This document shows positions 8,051 through 15,809 of a stretch of 30,343 nucleotides of DNA, one piece after another. The notes under the pieces were generated by a model. It was not told the origin of the DNA and did no database searches. It was given only the letters and a program-made list of their open reading frames with translations. The first letter of the stretch is position 1. Each line of letters opens with the position of its first letter. The DNA comes from Pseudomonadota bacterium (GTDB lineage Bacteria; Pseudomonadota; Gammaproteobacteria; Steroidobacterales; Steroidobacteraceae), in NCBI GenBank assembly GCA_023428645.1, contig JAEYXD010000186.1:1-30343 (forward strand), given 5' to 3'. The position numbers and the translations under genes are program-made.

Positions 8051-8431
8051 ATGGCCGAGCCGGCATACAGTGCACTCGTCGTCGAGCATTTCGAAGCGCC
8101 GCGGAACGTGGGCGCGTTCGCGGCCGCGGCCGACGTCCTCGAGGGTCGAGCGGGGCGCCGCGAGCACGGGGCGGAATTTCGACTGACGGCGCGCATCGCC
8201 GACGCGAAGATCGTCGCGGCGCGATTCGAGGCCTATGGCTGCCCGCATTGCGTGGCCGCGGGTTCGTGGCTAACCACGCAGCTCGTCGGCGTCGATCGCG
8301 AGCGGCTTGCGGCCTGGTCGTGGCGCGACATCGCCCAGGCGCTGCGGGTGCCGACCACGAAACGTGGGCGACTTCTCATTCTCGAGGACGCCGTGCGCGC
8401 TTTGGCGGAAGACTGGCGCCGGCGGTTCTAG
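8051..8431 (+). CDS. IscU/NifU-N-like protein lacking most cluster ligands
   Basis: 126 residues. The family fold is recognisable from YSALVVEHFEAPRNVGAF (6-23), matching IscU's YSEKVIDHYENPRNVGSF, from FEAYGC (59-64), matching FKTYGC, and from the closing LEDAVRALAEDW. IscU holds its cluster with three cysteines and a nearby Asp and His. By hand alignment here, the first cysteine is His39 (in REHGAE), the second is kept as Cys64, and the His-Cys pair near the C-terminus is Gly106-Arg107. A new Cys67 gives a CPHC motif. Position between iscS and iscA, 11 bases after iscS, argues that it is expressed with them. It may be a desulfurase partner or sulfur carrier, not a cluster scaffold; that is inference. 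Confidence 0.85.
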   Translation: MAEPAYSALVVEHFEAPRNVGAFAAAADVLEGRAGRREHGAEFRLTARIADAKIVAARFEAYGCPHCVAAGSWLTTQLVGVDRERLAAWSWRDIAQALRVPTTKRGRLLILEDAVRALAEDWRRRF

Positions 8432-8561
8432 ACTCATGCCAATTTACGGGGTTGACTCCGAGGGGCCGTGCCACAACCCTTGAGCCTGTCGCCCGTTCAC
8501 GGGGAGTTCGTGGACGATCTCCCCTGGGTCCTTTGGGTCGCAATCGATTCGCCAACGAACC

Positions 8562-8885
8562 ATGTCGATCTCCATCACCACCGCTGCCGCTGAACGTGTC
8601 CGTAATTTTCTTGAACGCCGAGGCCATGGCATCGGCCTGCGGCTCGGCGTCAAGAAGACGGGCTGCTCCGGATTCGCGTACGTCGTGAACTACGCCGATG
8701 ACGTCGGCGGGGAAGACGTCGTATTCGAAGAGAATGGCGTCAAGGTCATCGTCGATCGCGAGAGCCTCGGCTATATCGACGGGACGCAGGTCGACTTCGT
8801 CAAGCAGGGCCTCAACGAGGCCTTCCGCTTCCGCAACCCGAACGTGAAAGGGGAGTGCGGGTGCGGGGAGAGCTTCACGGTCTGA
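8562..8885 (+). CDS. iscA: Iron-sulfur cluster carrier IscA
   Basis: 107 residues, exactly the length of E. coli IscA and closely similar along its whole length. A-type carriers receive clusters from the scaffold and hand them to target enzymes. The three conserved ligand cysteines are present: Cys35 in KTGCSGFAY, and Cys99 and Cys101 in GECGCGESF. The block DGTQVDFVKQGLNEAF is IscA-like and separates it from SufA and ErpA. It follows the iscU-like gene after a 130-base gap that holds no gene. No hscB, hscA, fdx or iscX follows, so the ISC locus ends here. The start has no clear ribosome binding site. Confidence 0.93.
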   Translation: MSISITTAAAERVRNFLERRGHGIGLRLGVKKTGCSGFAYVVNYADDVGGEDVVFEENGVKVIVDRESLGYIDGTQVDFVKQGLNEAFRFRNPNVKGECGCGESFTV

Positions 8886-8998
8886 GTCAGCCCGCGGCCG
8901 TCGCTCCGATGCCCGCGGCACGCCGCGAGGGGTACCTCGACGAGCCATTTTCGACGTAGGCCCTGCTCTACGGTAAACCCTCGTCCCCGCTAGTTTTC

Positions 8999-9028
8999 TT
9001 GCCGCTCCCGCACCCTCGCGGGTAGACT
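8999..9028 (+). promoter_or_regulatory. Weak candidate promoter for ndk-rlmN
   Basis: TTGCCG (8999-9004) and TAGACT (9023-9028) are 18 bases apart, four of six matches each, in the 273-base gap 8886-9158 before ndk. The same gap holds two overlapping short hairpins (CGCGG-CACG-CCGCG at 8914-8927 and CGAGG-GGTA-CCTCG at 8926-8939) without a T run. I found no gene in this gap. Confidence 0.25.
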
Positions 9029-9158
9029 TCGCGCGCGCAAACCGCCCCCTACGACGGGCGGTCCGGCCCGATTTGAATCCGCTGTTGTCGCCGGCTTTCG
9101 AACTCAAGCCCGATCAACGGCTTACATTTGCTACCCACACTGAAGGATGTCGATCCCC

Positions 9159-9590
9159 ATGGCGCTCGAACGCACTCTTTCCATCGTGAAGCCCGACGGC
9201 GTGCAGAAGAACCTCATCGGCGAGGTGTACCGCCGCTTCGAAGCCGCGGGACTCAAGATCGTCGCTGCTCGCATGCTGCAGCTGACGCAGGCCCAGGCCG
9301 AGGGGTTCTACGCCGTCCACCGCGAACGCCCGTTCTTCAAGGACCTGACGAAGTACATGAGCTCCGGCCCGGTCATGGTGCAGGTGCTGGAAGGCGAGAA
9401 CGCCGTCGCGAAGAACCGCGAGCTGATGGGTGCGACGGACCCGAAAAAGGCCGACAAGGGCACGATCCGCGCGGACCTGGCGTCGAGCATCGAAGAGAAC
9501 GTCGTCCACGGCTCCGACAGCGTCGAGAACGCGCAGACCGAGATCGCGTACTTCTTCGCCGCGACCGACCTGTGGGCCCGTACGCGCTGA
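9159..9590 (+). CDS. ndk: Nucleoside diphosphate kinase
   Basis: 143 residues, the standard length. It moves the terminal phosphate from ATP to other nucleoside diphosphates through a phosphohistidine, balancing NTP and dNTP pools in the cytoplasm. Visible: Lys12 in IVKPDGV, the FYAVHRERPFF block, and the active-site His117 in ENVVHGSDS followed by the usual SVENAQTEIAYFF. An in-frame ATG at 9147 sits right on the GAAGGA motif and is too close to be used. The ATG at 9159, 11 bases after AAGGA, gives the family's usual MALERTLSIVKP. It is first in the ndk-rlmN-pilW-rodZ run. Confidence 0.97.
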   Translation: MALERTLSIVKPDGVQKNLIGEVYRRFEAAGLKIVAARMLQLTQAQAEGFYAVHRERPFFKDLTKYMSSGPVMVQVLEGENAVAKNRELMGATDPKKADKGTIRADLASSIEENVVHGSDSVENAQTEIAYFFAATDLWARTR

Positions 9591-9607
9591 CAAACTCGTA
9601 ATGGTGC

Positions 9608-9656
9608 GGTGTGAGCGCGACGGGAGGGAACTGACACTCGCCCGGCCACTCACACC
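9608..9656 (+). repeat. Inverted repeat in the ndk-rlmN gap
   Basis: GGTGTGAG (9608-9615) and CTCACACC (9649-9656) are perfect 8-base inverted copies around a 33-base loop, within the 103-base gap before rlmN. A CGGG/CCCG pair inside the loop could extend the fold. It may be an RNA hairpin between the two genes. No T run follows. Confidence 0.35.
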
Positions 9657-9693
9657 CCCACCGCGATCAGAACACAGCACACAGCTCGCCCGC

Positions 9694-10803
9694 ATGCCCG
9701 CCTCGATGCCCAAAACGAATCTGCTCGGCCTCACCCGCGCCGAGCTGGAAGCGTTCGTCGCGAACATGGGCGAGAAGCCGTTCAGGGCCCGCCAGCTCTA
9801 CAAGTGGCTGTACAAGCGCCATGAGGGCGACTTCGATCTGATGACCGATCTCGCGAAGTCGTTTCGCGAGCGGCTGCGAGAAGTGGCCGAGGTGCGCACG
9901 CCCGAGATCAAGGTGCAGCAGGTCTCGACCGACGGCACGCGCAAGTGGCTGCTCGCGATGGACGGCACGCAGGGCATCGAGATGGTGTTCATCCCCGAGC
10001 CCGGCCGCGGCACGTTGTGCATCTCGAGCCAGGTCGGCTGCGCGATGGACTGCAGCTTCTGCTCGACCGCGCAGCAAGGCTTCAATCGCAATCTCACGGT
10101 GGCGGAGATCGTCGGGCAGGTGTGGCTCGCGAATCGCGAGCTGGGCTATCAGCCGGGCGGGGAGCGCGTCATCACGAACATCGTGTTCATGGGCATGGGC
10201 GAGCCGCTCGCGAACTATCGCAACGTCGTGCCCGCGACCGAAATCATGATGGACGATCTCGGCTTCGACATCTCGCGCCGCCGCGTCACCGTGAGCACGT
10301 CCGGGCTCGTGCCGCAGATGCTGAAACTCGCCGAGGAGACGAACTGCGCGCTCGCGGTGTCGTTGCATGCGCCGAACGATCGCCTGCGCGACCAGCTCGT
10401 GCCGATCAACCGCAAGCATCCGATCGCCGAGCTGCTGGATGCCTGCTGGGTTTACGTGGAGAAGCAGAACGCGCGCAGCATCACGTTCGAATACGTCATG
10501 CTCGACGGCATCAACGATCAGCCCGCGCACGCCTACGAGCTCGTGAAGCTGCTCAAGGGCCGGCCGGCGAAGGTCAATCTCATCCCGTTCAATCCGTTCC
10601 CGCAGACGCGCTACACGCGCTCGCCTGCGGCGGCGATCGAGCGCTTCCGCGACATCCTGAACGCGAACGGCGTGATCGCGACGACGCGCCGAACCCGCGG
10701 CGACGACATCGATGCCGCTTGCGGCCAGCTCGTCGGCCGCGTGAACGACCGCACGACGGTCCGGTTGGGGTCCAAGCTCATCTCGGTGGCGGTGCAGTCA
10801 TGA
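9694..10803 (+). CDS. rlmN: Dual-specificity RNA methyltransferase RlmN (radical SAM)
   Basis: 369 residues. RlmN methylates C2 of A2503 in 23S rRNA and A37 in some tRNAs. It uses a 4Fe-4S cluster and two cysteines. The cluster motif CX3CX2C is CAMDCSFC (116-123). The two mechanistic cysteines are Cys109 in GTLCISSQ and Cys343 in DIDAACGQL, both aligned to those of E. coli. FMGMGEPLANY (165-175) is the SAM-binding GE motif. Start is uncertain: ATGs at 9601, 9694 and 9706 are all in frame and none has a good ribosome binding site; 9694 gives the usual short N-terminus before NLLGL. The gene's stop overlaps the pilW start (ATGA). Confidence 0.95.
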   Translation: MPASMPKTNLLGLTRAELEAFVANMGEKPFRARQLYKWLYKRHEGDFDLMTDLAKSFRERLREVAEVRTPEIKVQQVSTDGTRKWLLAMDGTQGIEMVFIPEPGRGTLCISSQVGCAMDCSFCSTAQQGFNRNLTVAEIVGQVWLANRELGYQPGGERVITNIVFMGMGEPLANYRNVVPATEIMMDDLGFDISRRRVTVSTSGLVPQMLKLAEETNCALAVSLHAPNDRLRDQLVPINRKHPIAELLDACWVYVEKQNARSITFEYVMLDGINDQPAHAYELVKLLKGRPAKVNLIPFNPFPQTRYTRSPAAAIERFRDILNANGVIATTRRTRGDDIDAACGQLVGRVNDRTTVRLGSKLISVAVQS

Positions 10804-11561
10804 TGCGACGGGCGCTGACGACCTTCGTGCTGACGCTGGCGATCGCAGGGTGCGTCGGCAACTCGGACAAGGTGACGAAGCCGCAGCCGGATCGAGCCGC
10901 CGAGATCAATCTCGAGATCGGCATCGATCATCTGCGCAAGGGCAATCTGGTGCAGGCGAAGGAAAAGATCGATCGCGCGCTCGCTCAGAATCCGCGCAAC
11001 GCGAAGGCGCACATGGCCGCGGGCCTGCTCTACGACCAGCTCGGCGAGACGCGCAAGGCGGATTCGCATTTCGAGCGGGCGTTGGCGCTCGAGCCGAAGA
11101 ATCCGGACTTCGCGAACAATTACGCGACCTTCCTGTGCCGCCACCAGCGCTACGGCCGCGGTGAAAAGCTTGCGCTCCAGGCGGCGTCGAATCCGCTCTA
11201 CGGCACGCCCGAGGTCGCGTTGCTCAACGCGGGCAATTGCGCGCGCCAGGACCAGGACGCGGCCCGCGCCGAAGCGCACTTTCGCAAGGCCTTGAGCGCT
11301 CAGCCGCGCTTTGCGCCAGCGTTGTTCGCCATGGCCGAAGTCGAGCTCGAGCAGCAGAGCTACCTGTCGGCGCGCGCTTTTCTCGAGCGCTATCTCGCCG
11401 TCTCGCGCACGAGCCCATCGACGTTGTGGCTGGGCGTGCGCATCGAGCGCGGGCTGGGGAATACGGCGGCGGCGAACCAATATGCGCAGCGCCTGAAGAA
11501 TGAATTTCCGACGGCGGCCGAAACGCGGCAGCTGCTGCAATCCGAACGGAACCCCGGATGA
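10800..11561 (+). CDS. pilW: Type IV pilus biogenesis/stability lipoprotein PilW (PilF)
   Basis: 253 residues. It is a TPR lipoprotein that helps the PilQ secretin ring assemble in the outer membrane. The signal peptide ends in the lipobox AIAGC, so Cys18 should be lipidated. TPR repeats run from about residue 35 to 235, with ALAQNPRNAKAHMAAGLLYDQLG as one clear unit (shown by residues 60-82) and six units in all likely. Position between rlmN and rodZ matches pilF in Pseudomonas and relatives. Both ends overlap neighbours by four bases, so translation is probably coupled. Other pilus genes are not in the window. Confidence 0.9.
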   Translation: MMRRALTTFVLTLAIAGCVGNSDKVTKPQPDRAAEINLEIGIDHLRKGNLVQAKEKIDRALAQNPRNAKAHMAAGLLYDQLGETRKADSHFERALALEPKNPDFANNYATFLCRHQRYGRGEKLALQAASNPLYGTPEVALLNAGNCARQDQDAARAEAHFRKALSAQPRFAPALFAMAEVELEQQSYLSARAFLERYLAVSRTSPSTLWLGVRIERGLGNTAAANQYAQRLKNEFPTAAETRQLLQSERNPG

Positions 11562-12418
11562 CGCTCGGTTCGGACGAGGCAGCGACGCAGGCGGCCTCGG
11601 CTGCGCAGACGCCTGGCGCATTGCTCGAACAGGAGCGAACGCGGCGTGGATTGTCGATGCAGGAAGCGGCCGAAGGCTTGCACCTGGACACCTGGGTGAT
11701 CGAGGCGCTGGAGGCGAATCGGTTCCTCGCGCTCGGCGCGCCGGTGTACGCGAAGGGCTATCTGCGCAAGTACGCGGCGCTGTTGGGGCTCGCGCCCGAC
11801 GTGATCGTCGCTCGCTACGAGGCGCTGACGGATACGCTGCCCGTGCCGACGCCGGTGCCGGTCATGACCGCGCCGCCGCCACGGCCGAAGTGGCCGAAGT
11901 ACGTCGCCTGGAGCGTGCTCGCGGCCGCGTCGCTCGGCATCGGCTTCGTGTTGTTCAAGTTCGTGTGGCCGCTGATCGAGCGGGTGACGCTTGCCGATGT
12001 GCGATCGACCGTGACGCTGCCGGTCGAGCCGGAAGCGAGCGCCGCGCCGGTCGCGGTGCCGACGGTGGTCGAGCCGGCCGCGGTGCCGACCGCGCCCTCG
12101 GAGACGACGCAGGCCGCGGAGGCGGTGGTCACGCCGGCGCCCGCGGCGGCGCCGAGCGGGGATCGGGTGCAACTGACGATCGCGTTCGAGGCGCCGTCGT
12201 GGGTCGAGATTTACGACGCGTCGGGCGGGCGCCTGATGTATGACATCGGCCAGGCCGGGCGCGTCCATCGGGTCGAAGGGCAGCCGCCGCTCAACGTCGT
12301 GCTCGGGATTGCCTCGGCGGTGAAGGTTCGAGTCAACGACAGCGACATCGTCGTGCCGCGACGGGCGGGTCGGGATGCGACGCGCTTCATCGTGGCTGCG
12401 GATGGCTCCATTCAGTAA
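11558..12418 (+). CDS. rodZ: Cytoskeleton protein RodZ
   Basis: 286 residues. RodZ spans the inner membrane and connects MreB to the cell-wall elongation machinery. Domain order is classic: a cytoplasmic Cro/CI-like helix-turn-helix (about 18-85, with GALLEQERTRRGLSMQEAAE and YAKGYLRKYAALLGL), one membrane helix (about 114-136), a Pro/Ala/Val-rich periplasmic linker (about 150-200) and a small beta domain of the DUF4115 type (about 203-280, with SWVEIYDASGGRLMYD). It overlaps the pilW stop by four bases. In E. coli the next gene is ispG; here hisS follows directly after an 82-base structured gap. Confidence 0.92.
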   Translation: MTLGSDEAATQAASAAQTPGALLEQERTRRGLSMQEAAEGLHLDTWVIEALEANRFLALGAPVYAKGYLRKYAALLGLAPDVIVARYEALTDTLPVPTPVPVMTAPPPRPKWPKYVAWSVLAAASLGIGFVLFKFVWPLIERVTLADVRSTVTLPVEPEASAAPVAVPTVVEPAAVPTAPSETTQAAEAVVTPAPAAAPSGDRVQLTIAFEAPSWVEIYDASGGRLMYDIGQAGRVHRVEGQPPLNVVLGIASAVKVRVNDSDIVVPRRAGRDATRFIVAADGSIQ

Positions 12419-12423
12419 ATAGC

Positions 12424-12474
12424 GGCCTCGTCCGACTCCTCCACCGCGCGGTGGGGAGGGTCAGCGAAGAGGCC
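12424..12474 (+). promoter_or_regulatory. Nested hairpin in the rodZ-hisS gap
   Basis: GGCCTC (12424-12429) pairs with GAGGCC (12469-12474). Between them CCACCGCGCGGTGG (12441-12454) is a perfect palindrome, extended by CTCC (12436-12439) pairing with GGAG (12455-12458) past one bulged T. The result is a two-level stem filling most of the leader before hisS. It ends 26 bases before the TTG start. It lacks a T run, so it is more likely an RNA leader structure or processing site than a terminator. Confidence 0.4.
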
Positions 12475-12500
12475 TTCGGTCTTCTTGTTGGTACTCAAGT

Positions 12501-13787
12501 TTGGAAAAGACGACTCCACAACAGCTTCAGCCGCCCCGCGGCATGAACGACATCCTGCCGGCCGATATCGCGGCCTGGCATCGGCTCGAACAGCTCGCGC
12601 GCGACATCTTCGCGGCCTACGCGTATCAGGAGATCCGTGTGCCGGTCGTCGAGCACACCGCGCTGTTCAAGCGCTCGATCGGCGAATACACGGACATCGT
12701 GCAGAAAGAGATGTTCACGTTCCAGGATCCGGGCGGCGATTCGCTCACGTTGCGTCCCGAGGCGACGGCCGGCATCGTGCGCGCCATGATCTCGAACGGG
12801 CTGCTGCACAACCAGAAGCAGCGCGTGTGGTGCGCGGGTCCGATGTTCCGTCACGAGAAGCCGCAGCGCGGGCGTTTCCGTCAATTCCATCAGATCGACG
12901 TGGAAGCGTTCGGCTATCCAGGCCCGGACATCGACGCCGAGATCATCATGATCAGCGCGCGCCTGCTTGCGGCCGCGGGCGTCGAGCGCGTCGAGCTCAA
13001 CCTGAACTCGCTCGGCACTCCGGACTCGCGCAAGGCGTATCGCGCGAAGCTCGTCGAATATTTCACCGCGTACAAGACCAAGCTCGATCCCGACAGCCTG
13101 CGGCGGCTCGAAGGCAATCCGCTGCGCATTCTCGACAGCAAGAACCCCGAGCTGCAGGACATCATCGCGGCCGCGCCCGTGCTGACGGAGTATCTCGACG
13201 AGGAATCGCGTCAGCACTTCACGGGCTTGTGCCGGCATCTCGATGCGGTCGGTATCAAGTACGTGCTGAACCCGCGCCTCGTGCGCGGCCTCGACTACTA
13301 CTCGCACACGGTGTTCGAATGGGTGACGACCGAGCTCGGCTCGCAAGGCGCGGTCTGCTCGGGCGGCCGTTACGACGGCTTGGTCGCGCAACTGGGCGGC
13401 GAGCCGACCCCGGCCATCGGCTGGGCGATGGGCGAGGAGCGCATCGTCGAGCTGCTCAAGGTGCAGGGCGCCGCGGGGCAGGGCAGCGTACCTGACGTGT
13501 ACTTCGTCATCGCGGGGGCGCGCGCGGAAGCGGACGGCCTGGGACTGGCGGAGCGCTTGCGCGATACGATCGCGGGCGTGCGCATCGAGACGCATTGCGG
13601 CGGCGGCAGCTTCAAGTCACAGCTCAAGCGGGCGGACAAGAGCGGCGCGCGCTTCGCGCTGGTGCTGGGCGACGCGGAGGCCGAAAAGCGCGTCGTCGGC
13701 CTGAAATCCTTGCGCGTCGAAGCGCCGCAGATCGAGGTTTCCTGGGATGCGGTCGCGGCCGCCCTGACGGAGCGGCTGCGCGCCTGA
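12501..13787 (+). CDS. hisS: Histidyl-tRNA synthetase
   Basis: 428 residues. It is a class II aminoacyl-tRNA synthetase that charges tRNA-His in the cytoplasm. Seen: the N-terminal RGMNDILP block (13-20), motif 1 region up to TLRPEATA (83-90), motif 2 in MFRHEKPQRGRFRQFHQ (115-131), the histidine-binding LVRGLDYY segment and the GGRYDGL motif, then a C-terminal anticodon-binding domain. The start is TTG at 12501. The first in-frame ATG is at 12543, which would cut off the conserved Arg-Gly before MND, so the TTG start is preferred even though its ribosome binding site is poor. Confidence 0.95.
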   Translation: MEKTTPQQLQPPRGMNDILPADIAAWHRLEQLARDIFAAYAYQEIRVPVVEHTALFKRSIGEYTDIVQKEMFTFQDPGGDSLTLRPEATAGIVRAMISNGLLHNQKQRVWCAGPMFRHEKPQRGRFRQFHQIDVEAFGYPGPDIDAEIIMISARLLAAAGVERVELNLNSLGTPDSRKAYRAKLVEYFTAYKTKLDPDSLRRLEGNPLRILDSKNPELQDIIAAAPVLTEYLDEESRQHFTGLCRHLDAVGIKYVLNPRLVRGLDYYSHTVFEWVTTELGSQGAVCSGGRYDGLVAQLGGEPTPAIGWAMGEERIVELLKVQGAAGQGSVPDVYFVIAGARAEADGLGLAERLRDTIAGVRIETHCGGGSFKSQLKRADKSGARFALVLGDAEAEKRVVGLKSLRVEAPQIEVSWDAVAAALTERLRA

Positions 13788-13839
13788 CGGCGCTGACAAC
13801 GCGATATTCAACGATCCACGATTACTTAGAAGCACAGCT

Positions 13840-14526
13840 ATGGCCGACGATTACTTATCCGATCGCGAACAAGAAGAAGCTCTGCGTGCCTGGTGGCGCG
13901 ACAACTGGCGCTGGATTCTCGGCGGCATCGTGCTCGGAGTTGCCTTGCTCGTCGGCTATTTCCAGTGGCAGGACTATCGGCAGAGCAAGGCCGAGTCGGC
14001 GAGCATCGAGTACGAGAAGGTGCGTGAAGCCGCCGAACAGAACGATCTCGAGCAGGCGCAGGCCGCGCTCGCGTCGCTCGCGGCCGATCACGATGCCAGC
14101 CCGTACGCACAGCAGGCACGCTTGCTCGTCGCGAAGCTGCAGGTCGAGGCGGCGAAGTACGACGAGGCGGCCGCCGAGCTGCGCGCCGTCGTGGCCAAGT
14201 CCGAGGACAAGGAGCTCGCGGCCATCGCGAAGCTGCGTCTGGCGCGCGTGCTCATCCAGCAAGGCAAGTACGACGAGGCGATCACGCTGCTCGATATCGA
14301 GCGGCTCGGCGCCTTCGCCGCGGCGGGCCGCGAGATTCGCGGCGACGCCCAGGTTGCGAAGGGCGACGAGAACGCCGCGCGTGCCGAATACGCCGCCGCG
14401 CTGGCGGCGAACGATTCGCAGATCGACCGCCCGCTGCTCGAAATGAAGCTGCAGGAAGTCGGCGGCGCCGCCGCGCCTGCCGCCGGCGATGCGCCGACGG
14501 ACGCGAAGGCGCAGGGGCAGCCATGA
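13840..14526 (+). CDS. yfgM: YfgM-family membrane-anchored TPR protein
   Basis: 228 residues. YfgM is an ancillary SecYEG subunit that works with PpiD and periplasmic chaperones on exported proteins. The cytoplasmic N-terminus (SDREQEEALRAWWRDN) leads into one membrane helix at about 24-42, then a periplasmic helical region with TPR-like repeats (about 50-205). The tail is rich in Ala, Pro and Gly. Position between hisS and bamB is the conserved gammaproteobacterial order. The start codon lies between two copies of an 11-base direct repeat (see findings). The stop overlaps bamB by four bases. Confidence 0.9.
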   Translation: MADDYLSDREQEEALRAWWRDNWRWILGGIVLGVALLVGYFQWQDYRQSKAESASIEYEKVREAAEQNDLEQAQAALASLAADHDASPYAQQARLLVAKLQVEAAKYDEAAAELRAVVAKSEDKELAAIAKLRLARVLIQQGKYDEAITLLDIERLGAFAAAGREIRGDAQVAKGDENAARAEYAAALAANDSQIDRPLLEMKLQEVGGAAAPAAGDAPTDAKAQGQP

Positions 14527-15749
14527 GCCTGCGCTCGCAGTCACGGGCGGCGTTCGCGTTGGCCGCGCTCGGTTTGCTCGGCCTCGTCGGCTGCGGCGAC
14601 GACAAGGAAGTCGATCCGCCGGCCGAACTCGTCGACATCCAGGCGACGCGCAACGTCGAACAATTGTGGAGCGCGTCGCTCGGCGGCAATTCGGAGCGGC
14701 TGCGCCTGGCCTTGCGGCCGGCGATCGTCGACGGTGTCGTGTATGCGGCTTCGCACGACGGCGAAGTCGCGGCGTTCAATGCGCAGACGGGCAAGCGCGC
14801 CTGGAGCGTGAAAACGAAGCTGCCGCTGTCGGCGGGCCCGGAGGTCGCCAACGGTGCGGTCGTCGTCGGCTCGAGCGAAGGCGACCTGCTCGTGCTCGAC
14901 GCGGCGAACGGCCAGGAACGCTGGCGAACCTCGATCAAGAGCGAAATCCTGGCGCGGCCGCTGATCGCGAACGATCTCGTCATCGTGCGCACCGTCGACG
15001 GGCATCTCGAAGCGCTGGCGATGGCCGACGGCGCGCGTCGCTGGTCGGTCGATGAGCAAGTGCCGCGCCTCACGCTGCGCGGAACGTCGCCGCCGGTGCT
15101 CGCCGGTGACCGCATCGTCGCCGCCTTCGACAACGGCCGGATGATCGCGGTCGACGTGCGCAACGGCGATGTGCTGTGGGACACGATCGTCAACGCGCCG
15201 AGCGGCCGCACCGAGCTCGAGCGCCTCGCCGATATCGACTCGCCGCCGCGCGTCTCGGGCGACGACATCTTCGTCGTCGGCTTCCAGGGCCGCGTCGCGA
15301 TGCTCGCGCTCGATTCCGGCCAGATCTGGTGGGCGCGCGATGCGTCGAGCTATCGCGGCTTCGCGATGGACGAGACGATGCTGTATCTGACGACTTCCGA
15401 CAGCGTCGTGACCGCGATGCGCAAGTCCGACGGGGCGGTGCAGTGGGAGCAGGAGTCGCTGCGACGGCGCGGTCTCACGGCGCCGGCGATCGACGGCGAT
15501 ACGCTGGTCGTCGGGGATTTCGAAGGCTATCTGCATTGGCTCGACAAGGCGACCGGCGAGGTCGTCGCGCGTCGCAAGGCCGGTGGCGATCGCATCTCGA
15601 ATGCGCCTGTGACCGACGACGGCCGGACGTTCGTGCAGACGGACGGCGGCAAGCTGCTCGCATTCCGCTCGCAACCGAAACCTGCGCCGAAGAATGCGAA
15701 GCAGGAGGCGGAGCGGACGCCGCCAGCGCCGTCCGCGGATCCAGGTTGA
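14523..15749 (+). CDS. bamB: Outer membrane assembly lipoprotein BamB
   Basis: 408 residues. BamB is the beta-propeller lipoprotein of the BAM complex, which folds proteins into the outer membrane; it sits on the periplasmic face. The signal peptide ends in the lipobox GLVGC, making Cys24 the lipid site. Propeller blades are visible as repeated units such as GVVYAASHDGEVAAFNAQTG and LVIVRTVDGHLEALAMADG, each ending near a Trp. The C-terminal tail (AKQEAERTPPAPSADPG) is slightly longer than usual. It overlaps the yfgM stop by four bases. der follows after a 115-base gap with a palindromic repeat. Confidence 0.95.
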   Translation: MSLRSQSRAAFALAALGLLGLVGCGDDKEVDPPAELVDIQATRNVEQLWSASLGGNSERLRLALRPAIVDGVVYAASHDGEVAAFNAQTGKRAWSVKTKLPLSAGPEVANGAVVVGSSEGDLLVLDAANGQERWRTSIKSEILARPLIANDLVIVRTVDGHLEALAMADGARRWSVDEQVPRLTLRGTSPPVLAGDRIVAAFDNGRMIAVDVRNGDVLWDTIVNAPSGRTELERLADIDSPPRVSGDDIFVVGFQGRVAMLALDSGQIWWARDASSYRGFAMDETMLYLTTSDSVVTAMRKSDGAVQWEQESLRRRGLTAPAIDGDTLVVGDFEGYLHWLDKATGEVVARRKAGGDRISNAPVTDDGRTFVQTDGGKLLAFRSQPKPAPKNAKQEAERTPPAPSADPG

Positions 15750-15809
15750 TTGACCGATAATCGCGCTTCGCGAAGGCCTTCCGGCCTAGCGAGGAGCCCC
15801 CACCCCTAA

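Noticed and set aside
6657..8075. Long open frame opposite trmJ and iscS
   Set aside because: Arg/Ala-rich shadow of well-recognised genes; no start signal and no known domain.
8432..8561. Promoter for iscA starting from TTGACT at 8452
   Set aside because: No acceptable -10 box 16-18 bases downstream (the sequence there is ACAACC-like).
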